Notes under the pieces: generated by a model
What the model was told of the DNA's origin: nothing
Databases searched by the model: none
What the model saw: the letters and a program-made list of their open reading frames with translations, nothing else
Origin: Bacillus sp. FJAT-42315
GTDB taxonomy: Bacteria; Bacillota; Bacilli; Bacillales; Domibacillaceae
Direction: 5' to 3'
Assembly: GCF_002797375.1 (NCBI RefSeq)
Contig: NZ_KZ454941.1
Location: forward strand, 849,910 to 900,777
Length of the DNA: 50,868 nucleotides
Part shown: positions 33,273 through 41,493 of the stretch, one piece after another
Layout: every line of letters begins with the position of its first letter
Position numbering within the stretch: position 1 is the stretch's first letter
Translations under genes and position numbers: made by a program

Positions 33273-33996
33273 AAAATACCCATTGGTTGGAGCACATAGA
33301 GGAGCTTCACACTATTATCCTGAGAATACGATGCTCTCCTTTAAAAAGGCATTAGAATTAGGAGCCGATTATGTTGAACTTGATGTTCATCTGACAAAAG
33401 ATCATGTACCAGTCATTATGCATGATTCAACTTTAGATCGTACAACTAACGGAAAGGGTAAAGTAAGAGATTATACGATTGATGAGTTGAAACAGCTCGA
33501 TGCAGGCAGCTGGTTTGGGGGTGAATTTTCTGGATTAGAAATTCCTACGTTGGAGGAAGTATTGCAGTGGTCTAAGGACATGATCGGGGTAAGTATTGAA
33601 TTAAAGCAGTATGATGAAAAATATACTCAACTGGAAGAGAAAGTTTTAGAGGTCATAAAAAAGACAAAGACAATGAATCAAGTGCAACTGATGTCATTTA
33701 ATCATAAAGCTGTTAAAAAGATGAAAGATTTAGATTCAGATGCATTTACAGGGATTATTCTATTTGCAGAACTTTACGATCCAATTAGCGTTATGAAACA
33801 AACAAAGGCTGATTTTTTCAATACGATTTGGGCATTTCATTCGAAGTCTGTAATTGCAGAACTTCATGACGCAGGTTTCCTAGTTTGTGGAGGTCATAAT
33901 GATATTCCAGATAAATGGGTGGAAATGCAATCATGGGGAATTGATATGGCAGAAACAAATATGCCAGATGTTATGAAAAAATTAACGATCAAGTAG
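33250..33996 (+). CDS. Glycerophosphodiester phosphodiesterase (UgpQ-like)
   Basis: This 248-residue TIM-barrel enzyme cleaves glycerophosphodiesters to glycerol-3-phosphate and an alcohol. Catalytic and metal residues are in VGAHRGASHYYPENT (His-Arg, Glu), VELDVHLTKD and MHDSTLDRTT. It lacks a signal peptide, so it acts in the cytoplasm on imported diesters. GGAGG lies 9 bases before the ATG, inside the preceding gene. It stands between the inositol-phosphatase-family gene and an ABC importer, like UgpQ with UgpBAEC, although the transporter here is of another type. Confidence 0.92.
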   Translation: MKELFLTKKYPLVGAHRGASHYYPENTMLSFKKALELGADYVELDVHLTKDHVPVIMHDSTLDRTTNGKGKVRDYTIDELKQLDAGSWFGGEFSGLEIPTLEEVLQWSKDMIGVSIELKQYDEKYTQLEEKVLEVIKKTKTMNQVQLMSFNHKAVKKMKDLDSDAFTGIILFAELYDPISVMKQTKADFFNTIWAFHSKSVIAELHDAGFLVCGGHNDIPDKWVEMQSWGIDMAETNMPDVMKKLTIK

Positions 33997-34066
33997 GTTA
34001 ACTGTTTGCAAGATAACTTTAAGAAAATGTTGAAATAACTAAAAGAACAAAAGAGAGAGTGACACA

Positions 34067-34906
34067 ATGAAATATTTGAACCCTAAGAGGCTCTATCATG
34101 CTTTAGGAAGAAGGAAATTCCTTGAATTCTCTATATTTTCTATATTTCTACTCTTTTTCTATAGCCCTATACTTAATACATTTATGCTTGCATTTGCAAA
34201 TGTTTATCAAGTGCCTGCTGTTATTCCACAAGAGTTTGGGTTTCGATGGTGGGAGTTTATTTTATCTAAAGATTCATTGATGTCTTCAATAGTAAATTCT
34301 TTCCTGATTGCTGTAGTTACAACAGTTGTTTCATTACTTGTTTGTATACCGGCAGCATATGCGTTATCTAGATATCAGTTTAAAGGTAGAAAAATCATTA
34401 TGTTTTCTTATCTATTATCTAATGCTTTCCCAAAAATGGGACTTTACGTATCCATGGGGATTCTCTTTTACAAGTTTAATTTAATAGGAACTTTTACAGG
34501 AGTTATCATCGTGCATATTATTAATACGTTAATGTTTATGGTATGGCTACCGATGGGAGCATTTAGAAATATTCATTCTCAACAAGAAGAAGCAGCCAGG
34601 GATGTAGGAGCAACTCCATTTCAAACTTTTATGAAAGTAACATTGCCAATGGCAATGCCAGGCATAGCAGTTGCATCTATCTTTACTTTTTTAGGGTCAC
34701 TAGAAGAAGCTGAAGGAACGATGTTAATAGGGTTCCCGCAGATTAATACAATGGCTACAGAGATGTACGGAGTTATTAATGATTATCCTGCTACAGCAGG
34801 AGCAGTATTTGCTTTGATTTTAATTATCCCTGCGATCTTAGTTATTTTTATATTTAAAAAATATATCAACCCGAATTCAATTTCTGGTGGGATAAAAGTT
34901 AAATAA
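34067..34906 (+). CDS. ABC importer permease 1
   Basis: This 279-residue inner membrane subunit has six predicted helices. The cytoplasmic EAA loop, EEAARDVGATPFQTFMKVTLP, couples it to the ATPase. It resembles PotC/ThiP-type permeases that serve iron, polyamine or phosphonate importers. A GAGAGAG ribosome site precedes the ATG. It pairs with the second permease at 37317, and the ATPase gene follows after 21 bases. Confidence 0.88.
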   Translation: MKYLNPKRLYHALGRRKFLEFSIFSIFLLFFYSPILNTFMLAFANVYQVPAVIPQEFGFRWWEFILSKDSLMSSIVNSFLIAVVTTVVSLLVCIPAAYALSRYQFKGRKIIMFSYLLSNAFPKMGLYVSMGILFYKFNLIGTFTGVIIVHIINTLMFMVWLPMGAFRNIHSQQEEAARDVGATPFQTFMKVTLPMAMPGIAVASIFTFLGSLEEAEGTMLIGFPQINTMATEMYGVINDYPATAGAVFALILIIPAILVIFIFKKYINPNSISGGIKVK

Positions 34907-34927
34907 TAAAAGAATGGGAGCGTTAAG

Positions 34928-35905
34928 ATGTCTACTATGCCACTAAAAGTACAGATTGAAGGTTTGACGAAAAAATATGCTAATGGAGATGGGATAGAAA
35001 ACATTAACCTGGACATCTACGAGGGTGAAATCCTTACATTACTTGGTCCATCTGGTTGTGGAAAAACAACTATCTTAAGAATACTCGGTGGATTTAATGA
35101 TATAGATGAAGGGAAAGTTATCATCGATAGTCAAGATGTTTCTCACTTAGTACCTGAAAAAAGACCAACTGCAATGGTGTTTCAGAGCTATAATCTATGG
35201 CCACATATGACAGTTTATGAAAACCTTGCTTGGGGTATGAAGTTGAGGAAAATTCCGAAATCCCAAATAAAAACTGAAATTACTAAAATTCTAGAAATGG
35301 TAAAAATGGGAGGGGCAGAGAAGAAATATCCTAATCAATTATCAGGTGGACAACAACAAAGAATTGCTATAGCAAGATCATTACTACTTAAGCCATCTGT
35401 GTTGTTACTAGATGAACCGTTTTCTGCATTAGATGCAAAAATTCGAATGCAGATGAGAGAAGAATTAAAAAGAATTCAATCAGAATTAAATATTACAGTA
35501 GTGTTTGTTACGCACGATCAAGAAGAGGCAATGTCTCTATCCCATAGAATAGTTGTAATGGATAAAGGGAAAATTGCTCAAATTGGAACGCCTATTGAAA
35601 TTTATGATAAGCCAAACTCTAAATATGTTGCTTCATTTATTGGAGAAATGAACTTTATTGATCAAGATGAGTCTCAATTAGCCGTTAGACCAGAAGATAT
35701 TAAAGTCTGTACAAATGGAACTGGGGATTACAAAGGAACTGTAAGTAGTGTGATGATTCTTGGTCATTTTGTATCTGTTCATATTGAATATGAAGGGCAA
35801 GATATTAAAGCTTTTGTACCAAGGGTAGGATCTAATGTTTTAAAAGAGGGGATGCGTGTCTCTTTTAATATAGGACAATATCAAACTTATACAAGAGGAG
35901 TGTAA
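34928..35905 (+). CDS. ABC importer ATPase (PotA/FbpC-like)
   Basis: This 325-residue ATPase drives the importer. Walker A is GPSGCGKTT (40-48), the signature is LSGGQQQR, Walker B is VLLLDEPFSALD, and the switch His is in FVTHDQEE. A C-terminal TOBE-like domain (about 240-325) is shorter than in MalK. GGGAG precedes the ATG and the substrate-binding protein gene begins 2 bases after the stop. All catalytic residues are intact. Confidence 0.93.
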   Translation: MSTMPLKVQIEGLTKKYANGDGIENINLDIYEGEILTLLGPSGCGKTTILRILGGFNDIDEGKVIIDSQDVSHLVPEKRPTAMVFQSYNLWPHMTVYENLAWGMKLRKIPKSQIKTEITKILEMVKMGGAEKKYPNQLSGGQQQRIAIARSLLLKPSVLLLDEPFSALDAKIRMQMREELKRIQSELNITVVFVTHDQEEAMSLSHRIVVMDKGKIAQIGTPIEIYDKPNSKYVASFIGEMNFIDQDESQLAVRPEDIKVCTNGTGDYKGTVSSVMILGHFVSVHIEYEGQDIKAFVPRVGSNVLKEGMRVSFNIGQYQTYTRGV

Positions 35906-35907
35906 AC

Positions 35908-37059
35908 ATGAGAAAGTTTATTAAAACATTGGGAGTTTTTTCATTGACTGGTGCATTATTAGTTGGTTGTGGTACAAATTCTGAAAAGGCAAGTGAAGAA
36001 AAAGAGACCGTCACTGTTTGGTCATCTGGTTCAGAGAACGTAAAAAATACGTATGAAATGCTTGCTGATGCTTTTAATAGTAGTGAGTATGGAGATAAAT
36101 ATAAGATGAATGTTGAATTTATCTCATCTGGATCAGGTGCTCAAAGTTTGAGAGATAGAACTATTGCAGCTGCAAAATCTGGAAAAACAGATACAAACTA
36201 CGACCTTATTGAAGTTGCTGACGCTGAATTAGCTGCTTATTACTATGAAGGTGGAGAAGATTTTTTTGAAACAATCGATAAAAGTAAGATTTCTAATTCT
36301 AAAGATGTTATCGCGGAAACCTCTACTGGAAAAGATGTACTTTTACCGTATAGAGGGACAACGGTAGTATTAGCTTATAACTCTGATAAAGTTTCAACTC
36401 CTCCAAAAACAACCGAAGAATTATACCAATGGATTAAAGATAATAAAGGTAGATTTGCTTATAACACACCAGGAACAGGTGGAGCAGGATTCTCTTTTGC
36501 CGCAACTGCCATTTATAATGATTTACCTAAAGAAGCCTTAACATCTTCAGATGCAAAATGGAAGGAAGAATGGCAACCTGGATTTGATTTACTCACTGAA
36601 TTACATCCATATTTGTATCAATCAGGTGGAAAAACAGTTTACCCACATAAAAACCAAGGAACTTTAGATCTTTTAGCTAATCAAGAAATTGATATGGCAC
36701 CTGTATGGGTAGACCAAATTGTAAATCAGAAAAAAATGGGTATATTACCAGAATCCATTGAAATGGTTCAAATTGATCCGGCACTCACTGGAAACTTAGC
36801 AACATTAGCCATTCCAAAAATAGGTGGAAATTCTGAAGGTGCTTATGCTGTGATGGATTTCATGATTTCTGAAGAAGCTCAAACAATCTTACTTGATGAG
36901 ATGGGTGCTTTTCCGGTAATTGATACCGATAAACTTAAATCTGATAATACAGAGATGCTTTCAGAATTTGATGTAAGTGAATTTAGAACTTCAAGCTTAG
37001 GTGTATTATTAGCTGATTTTTTGAAAAAATGGGACGAGGAGATTGCGACTTTAAAATAG
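35908..37059 (+). CDS. ABC importer substrate-binding lipoprotein
   Basis: This 383-residue lipoprotein has the lipobox LVGC with the acylated C21, and is then tethered outside the membrane. The body is a type II periplasmic-binding fold related to iron/spermidine/2-aminoethylphosphonate binders (VTVWSSGSENV, LLPYRGTTVVLAYNSD, NTPGTGGAGFSF). The GTGGAG loop could hold an oxyanion such as a phosphate group; this is inference. GAGGAG precedes the ATG. It is followed by 257 bases with two hairpins before the second permease, an arrangement that would allow more binding protein than permease. Confidence 0.9.
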   Translation: MRKFIKTLGVFSLTGALLVGCGTNSEKASEEKETVTVWSSGSENVKNTYEMLADAFNSSEYGDKYKMNVEFISSGSGAQSLRDRTIAAAKSGKTDTNYDLIEVADAELAAYYYEGGEDFFETIDKSKISNSKDVIAETSTGKDVLLPYRGTTVVLAYNSDKVSTPPKTTEELYQWIKDNKGRFAYNTPGTGGAGFSFAATAIYNDLPKEALTSSDAKWKEEWQPGFDLLTELHPYLYQSGGKTVYPHKNQGTLDLLANQEIDMAPVWVDQIVNQKKMGILPESIEMVQIDPALTGNLATLAIPKIGGNSEGAYAVMDFMISEEAQTILLDEMGAFPVIDTDKLKSDNTEMLSEFDVSEFRTSSLGVLLADFLKKWDEEIATLK

Positions 37060-37151
37060 TATGGGTTTGATCATTGGAGTTGGAGCCATTCTAATTATAT
37101 CTTTACGAGCCAACTTTAATTTTACAACTAGTAAATCTGTAATATCTCGAC

Positions 37152-37261
37152 ATCGCGCCTTTAAAGGCGCGATTTAGATCGAAAGGCGGCACAACTGGTT
37201 GTTTTGAGGAGGAAAAATTCTCACTCCATTTCAAGAAGGTGCTCTAACTAGAAATGGAGTG
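37152..37261 (+). other. Two hairpins between binding protein and permease genes
   Basis: A perfect 22-bp palindrome with half-site ATCGCGCCTTT lies at 37152-37173. CACTCCATTTC (37222-37232) pairs with GAAATGGAGTG (37251-37261). Neither is followed by a good T run, so mRNA processing or stabilising stems are likelier than full termination. A GAGGAGG at 37206-37212 has no start codon behind it. Confidence 0.55.
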
Positions 37262-37316
37262 GCTCAATTTTAATATGAGCAAAAATAACAATAGTACTTT
37301 TTGAAAGGAAGATAAA

Positions 37317-38165
37317 ATGTCAAAAGAATTTATGAAAAAACTTACGCCTTATCTTCTCGTTTTTCCGTCTTTTGCTATAGTCATTCTTTTTGTTGTATAT
37401 CCGATTATCAACTCTGTTATTAGAAGCTTCCAACATCCGGATACTGGGGGTTTTACATTAGATAATTACAAGTATTTTTTCACTGATCCACTCCAACTAG
37501 ATAATATTGAATATACCATTCTTATCTCGATTGCAACGGTCATAATGACCTTACTTGTCGCCTATCCATTTTCGATTTATTTACGCTTTAGTAAATCAAA
37601 ATTAAGTAGATGGATCTATACTTTAAATTTACTGCCTCGATTTGTGCCAGGGATGGTAGCCGTTTATGCAGTGATTTTAATTATTAATGATGCAGGTGTC
37701 ATTAATAGAGTAAGTCAGATTTTTGGATTAGATATAAAAATTGGTGTATTGCATAGCTACAAAAGTATTTTATTGTTAAACTTATGGTTTAATATTCCTT
37801 TTGCGACTTTGATCATTACGGCAGCTTTATCTGGAGTTAAAGAATCGATCATTGAAAGTGCGAAAGATATAGGTGCAAGTAAACTTACGATTTTCAGAAA
37901 AATTATTTTACCACTGTCATATAAAGATGCTCTCATTGCAGTGACTTTTATATTTATGAGTAATATAGGAGCCTTTACAACTCCGTATCTAGTAGGTGGA
38001 GTTGCTCCAAAAATGTTAGGGATTGTTTTATTCGATCAATTCAATAGCTATATGGCTTATGAAAGAGCAGCAGCTTTATCTTTCATCATTTTTATTATCT
38101 GCTCGATTTCAGCGGCTGTATACATATATACAAATATGAAAGAAAGTAAATGGGAGGCAAAATAA
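37317..38165 (+). CDS. ABC importer permease 2
   Basis: This 282-residue membrane subunit has six helices and an EAA-type loop, IESAKDIGASKLTIFRKIILP. It resembles PotB/FbpB-type permeases and should form the heterodimeric channel with the subunit encoded at 34067. GAAAGGAAG precedes the ATG. Separation from the other permease by the ATPase and binding-protein genes is unusual but all subunits of one importer are accounted for. Confidence 0.88.
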   Translation: MSKEFMKKLTPYLLVFPSFAIVILFVVYPIINSVIRSFQHPDTGGFTLDNYKYFFTDPLQLDNIEYTILISIATVIMTLLVAYPFSIYLRFSKSKLSRWIYTLNLLPRFVPGMVAVYAVILIINDAGVINRVSQIFGLDIKIGVLHSYKSILLLNLWFNIPFATLIITAALSGVKESIIESAKDIGASKLTIFRKIILPLSYKDALIAVTFIFMSNIGAFTTPYLVGGVAPKMLGIVLFDQFNSYMAYERAAALSFIIFIICSISAAVYIYTNMKESKWEAK

Positions 38166-38194
38166 TAAAGGTGATGTCAAATAAAGGATTTACT

Positions 38195-38223
38195 TTGACA
38201 CCCAACAGTGATTATACTTATCT
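38195..38223 (+). promoter_or_regulatory. Possible promoter of the GntR gene
   Basis: TTGACA (38195-38200) and TTATCT (38218-38223) are 17 bases apart, 57 bases before the regulator start. Confidence 0.45.
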
Positions 38224-38279
38224 TGAGATTCTTATTTTTAGGAAAAGGTAATGGTGTTTATATTAGGAGTGTATTAGAA

Positions 38280-38993
38280 ATGTCTAGTTACTTAAATATT
38301 AAAGCAGACCTTGAAAAGATGATAACAGATGGGCAACTGAAAATAGGAGAAAAGCTTCCTTCTGAATATAATATGGCTAAATTTTTCGGTGTCAGCAGAG
38401 ATACGTTTCGCTCAGCTGTTAAACTTCTAGAGCAAGAAAGAAAACTGTTAGTAAAGCATGGAGTTGGAACTTTTGTGATTAAACCTCCTCCAAGTATTCC
38501 AAGTAGTTTGGAGAAATTGCAAAGTATCGGTAGTTTAATTAAGTTAGCAGGGTTAATAGAGGGAGAACGTAAGGAAAGTATTAGTTTAGAAAGTTGTCGG
38601 AAAGAGTGGGCAGAGAAGTTAGGTATTCATGAGGGCGATCCTGTATATCTCTTAAAACGTGTAAGGACGGCAGATAATGAGCCAGTGGCCTTTTCTATTA
38701 ATGTACTACCCAAGGCGATTGTAGGCGATGTGTTTGAGAACAAGCAATTTTCGGGCTCTTTATTCCGGTTTTTGCAGATGGAGTGTGGGGTTTCGATCTT
38801 ACATGCTGATACAGAAATTCTTGTGCCGTTATCTTCCGATGAAAATGCACAAAAGTTGATGTGTACACCAGACACCACCGTTTTATTACTTAAACACCTC
38901 AATTTTAATGAAAAAAATCAACAGGTGATGTATTCACTAGACTATTTAAGGAATGATATTTTTAGTTTTTGGGTTAGAAGAACAAAAGAGTAG
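38280..38993 (+). CDS. GntR/HutC-family regulator with UTRA domain
   Basis: This 237-residue regulator has a GntR winged helix at residues 1-70 (LKIGEKLPSEYNMAKFFGVSRDTFRSAVKLL, quoted in parts elsewhere, and KHGVGTFV). A UTRA effector domain covers about 90-235. HutC-type members respond to phosphonates, sugar phosphates or amino acids. ATG at 38280 has GGAG 10 bases upstream; the frame extends to 38208 without a ribosome site. It closes the phosphodiester cassette and is the likely repressor of the operator at 32309, with a glycerophospho-alcohol or phosphorylated product as effector. Confidence 0.9.
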   Translation: MSSYLNIKADLEKMITDGQLKIGEKLPSEYNMAKFFGVSRDTFRSAVKLLEQERKLLVKHGVGTFVIKPPPSIPSSLEKLQSIGSLIKLAGLIEGERKESISLESCRKEWAEKLGIHEGDPVYLLKRVRTADNEPVAFSINVLPKAIVGDVFENKQFSGSLFRFLQMECGVSILHADTEILVPLSSDENAQKLMCTPDTTVLLLKHLNFNEKNQQVMYSLDYLRNDIFSFWVRRTKE

Positions 38994-39071
38994 TTCAAAT
39001 ATTTATATTATATTTTCTAATCGAAGCATTTACTTGATGGATTGATGAAAAAGACATAAAAAAAGCGCTTA

Positions 39072-39144
39072 GGTCATTGATATGACCCACTTTAAGTAGA
39101 CTGACAGGAGTAAAATCTGTACTTTCTACTTAAAGTTTTTTTTA
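39072..39144 (+). terminator. Terminator after the GntR gene
   Basis: ACTTTAAGTAGA (39089-39100) pairs perfectly with TCTACTTAAAGT (39125-39136), followed by a T run. A smaller hairpin, GGTCAT/ATGACC (39072-39087), lies in front. Confidence 0.7.
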
Positions 39145-39149
39145 TGGGA

Positions 39150-40196
39150 TACTTTGTCAAATTAAGTGCAACAGTTCTTCCTCAAACGCCTCGTGTGCAG
39201 TTTTCCAGTCAAGACATTTTCTTGGCCGATTATTGATGAGTTGAAGCGCTTGCTCCATCTCTTGTTCTGTTACGTGGTCAAAATTAGTTTTCTTTGGGAA
39301 GAACTCACGTAAAAGACCATTGCTGTTTTCATTACTGCCACGTTGCCAAGATGAGTAGGCATCCGCAAAGTACACTTTGATGTTTAACTCCTGCTCGAGC
39401 ACGTTATAACAGCTGAATTCTTTCCCACGATCCGTTGTTGCTGTTTGAATAGCGCCTGGAGGTAATTGCTGGTGTAAAAGCTTCACAGCGGTTTCCATTG
39501 AAGCAGCGGAACGGTCTGAGATTAATACGCCGAAATACCAACGTGTTTTGCGCTCGATGAAAGTGGCGACACAACCTTTCGCTTGTCCACGTCCCGAGAC
39601 AACCGTATCGAGTTCCCAATGACCGAACGTCTCTCGTTTACGGACGTCTTTAGGTCGTTTTGAAATAGGTGTGCCAATATTAAAACGACCTCTTGTTTCA
39701 CGGGGCTTTTGACGTTTTCCCTTTTGACGAAGTATGGTTAAAGGTACCTCTAATAAGCCGTTATAAATCCAACGGTAAATGCTTTTAAAACTAAGCTCTC
39801 CTTGATATAAGCGACCGACAATTTGTTCGGGTGACCAAGTCTCACCCAACTTTTCTTGAACAACCTCTTTTAATTCGGCTGTTAACTTTAACTTAGCGCC
39901 ACATTTCGATTTATTTGATTGGTAGCGTGTTTGGGCTTCCTCTATCGAACAATTTTGATGGCGACGTAACTCTCTTGAAATGCTAGAAGGACTGCGATGA
40001 ATCTGTTTGGCAATGGCGCGAATCGAGTAGCCTAATTCAAGATAAGTTTCTATTTTCGAACGTTCAGATATGGTAAGATGAGTATAGCTCATAACGATTC
40101 CTCCTCTGATGCTTGTGTGGTAACTAACATTTTACACGAGGACGTTATGGGCTTCTTTTATTTTGACTTACAGGTGTTGCACTTAATATTACAATT
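39150..40196 (-). mobile_element. IS30-family insertion sequence
   Basis: An element of about 1.05 kb encodes one intact transposase. Imperfect terminal inverted repeats are visible: TTGTCAAATTAAGTGCAACA at 39154-39173 and the complement of TGTTGCACTTAATATTACAA at 40175-40194. The right end cuts a chemoreceptor gene. The left side is not the continuation of that gene, so sequence was lost next to the element. The exact ends and target duplication cannot be set from one copy. Confidence 0.85.
39157..40092 (-). CDS. IS30-family transposase
   Basis: This 311-residue DDE transposase is complete. The N-terminal helix-turn-helix reads LGYSIRAIAKQIHRSPSSIS. The catalytic acids are D in HWELDTVVSGRG, D in TTDRGKEFS and E in SNENSNGLLREFF. 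AGGAGGAAT lies before the ATG. The stop codon falls inside the left inverted repeat, which is normal for compact IS30 elements. Nothing suggests it is inactive. Confidence 0.93.
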   Translation of the reverse strand: MSYTHLTISERSKIETYLELGYSIRAIAKQIHRSPSSISRELRRHQNCSIEEAQTRYQSNKSKCGAKLKLTAELKEVVQEKLGETWSPEQIVGRLYQGELSFKSIYRWIYNGLLEVPLTILRQKGKRQKPRETRGRFNIGTPISKRPKDVRKRETFGHWELDTVVSGRGQAKGCVATFIERKTRWYFGVLISDRSAASMETAVKLLHQQLPPGAIQTATTDRGKEFSCYNVLEQELNIKVYFADAYSSWQRGSNENSNGLLREFFPKKTNFDHVTEQEMEQALQLINNRPRKCLDWKTAHEAFEEELLHLI

Positions 40197-41093
40197 CATC
40201 TTTTGCTTCTCGATCCCTGAAGAGATATTTTGAATCGCGCCCCCGATATCCACGGTTGCCTTACTCACTTCTTGACTGCTCGCCGTCAGCTGCTCGGCGG
40301 TCGCCGCTACTTGCTCCGCTGATGAGCTAATTTGATTCAGCGTATTCCCAAGCGTACTCGTCATCTCATTCATCGAAGAAGCAAGTAGCCCAAACTCATC
40401 CCGAAGCTTCGTATTAAACGTCACAGTGAAATCCCCAGAGGCAAATTGCTTCACTTGCGAAATGATCTGCTGAATCGCTCTCGACACACTATTTCCAAAC
40501 ACAAACGCAAGAACCGCACCGACAATCAGACTGACAACAACAATAGTTGTCAAAATAAAAATGAAATTACCACTCGCATTCATCTGCTCGATTTCACTTA
40601 CAATTTGCTTATCAATCTTTTTTGCATTATCCTTTGAAAAAACGACTAGCTTTTGCGAACCCTCTCCCAAAATCGGCGCCGACACCTTCAACGCCTCAGG
40701 CAATTTATTCGCATCAATTAACGGCATCACCTGCTCATCAATCGCCTGCTCCCACGCCACGAAGTCCTTTTCAAACTGTACAAACTCGGCATTCGTCACA
40801 CCTAATTCTTTCAACCGATCAATGGAAGCATGAACCTCCTTGCGAATCAAAAAATGATTCTCCTTCATAAAATCCTTCTTATAATTCATATATCCACGAA
40901 TCGCCGCATTCGATCGAACCGTATGAAAGGCGATATCATTATAACCGACCATAATTTCTTCATTCTTCTTAATGTCTGAAAGCATCTGGTTCGTCTTGAC
41001 GATATGAGCAATACTAATGCCGCCAAGCACAACCAAAAAGCCCAGCATCACAACGAAAGCACCAAACAGCTTCGTCCGAATTCCCACTTTCAC
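40158..41093 (-). pseudogene. Truncated chemoreceptor copy, cut by IS30
   Basis: The first 297 residues are nearly identical to the receptor at 30420-32099, with a handful of substitutions and one Val codon lost in the second membrane helix. At GIEKQ the gene runs into the IS30 end, which adds 14 foreign residues and a stop. The product would keep sensor, membrane and HAMP parts but lack the signalling hairpin. The homology continues upstream to about 41192. The missing 3' half is not found on the other side of the element. With the intact copy it forms direct repeats of about 1 kb around the phosphodiester cassette. Confidence 0.85.
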
Positions 41094-41355
41094 CTAAAGA
41101 CCTCCCAACCTCATTATAAAAAACTACATAATAATTCCAAAAAAACCATACTTAGTTACAATGGTAACCTAATTACAAGGGATTTACTAGTGTGAAAGTC
41201 CTGTCATTTCCTTGAGATTTCACAAAATTTGTCGATACATAAAATGAGTGGAAAATGAACGAAAATATCCAATAAAGGTCAGTGGGTATCTATTTTTTTA
41301 ACTACCTTTTCTGGTAAAATATTAGAAAATACTATTTGGAAAAGGAGTCGCTCTT

Positions 41356-41391
41356 ATGCCTACTTATAATAAACTGGTTTGTAGTTTTTGA
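41356..41391 (+). pseudogene. 5' remnant of a MazG/PRA-PH-like gene
   Basis: AAAAGGAG is followed by an ATG that opens with MPTYNKLV, the standard start of small MazG-like pyrophosphohydrolases (normally continuing RDKIPEI). After eight codons it diverges and stops within four more. The defence-island promoter begins at this point, so this is probably the junction at which the island replaced or entered the gene. Confidence 0.55.
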
Positions 41392-41416
41392 TCAAAGAGT
41401 AATGTATATATAATAT
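41388..41416 (+). promoter_or_regulatory. Likely promoter of the sspFGH-like operon
   Basis: TTGATC (41388-41393) is followed by overlapping -10 boxes, TATAAT (41409-41414) and TAATAT (41411-41416), with 15 and 17 bases between. Confidence 0.5.
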
Positions 41417-41493
41417 CGGAAATTAATACTGAGGAAACCAGAAAATAATTGAACTGAATTTATGACATTGTAAGTTAGTGAGGAGTGAAAGAG

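Noticed and set aside
37205-37272. Short frame behind the orphan GAGGAGG
   Set aside because: It would need an ATT start and gives only 18 residues with no recognisable similarity.
41195-41226. Possible ninth dispersed repeat (TCCTGTCATTTCC, then TTTGTCGA)
   Set aside because: Only scattered matches with an insertion between the two halves; it could be chance in AT-rich DNA.
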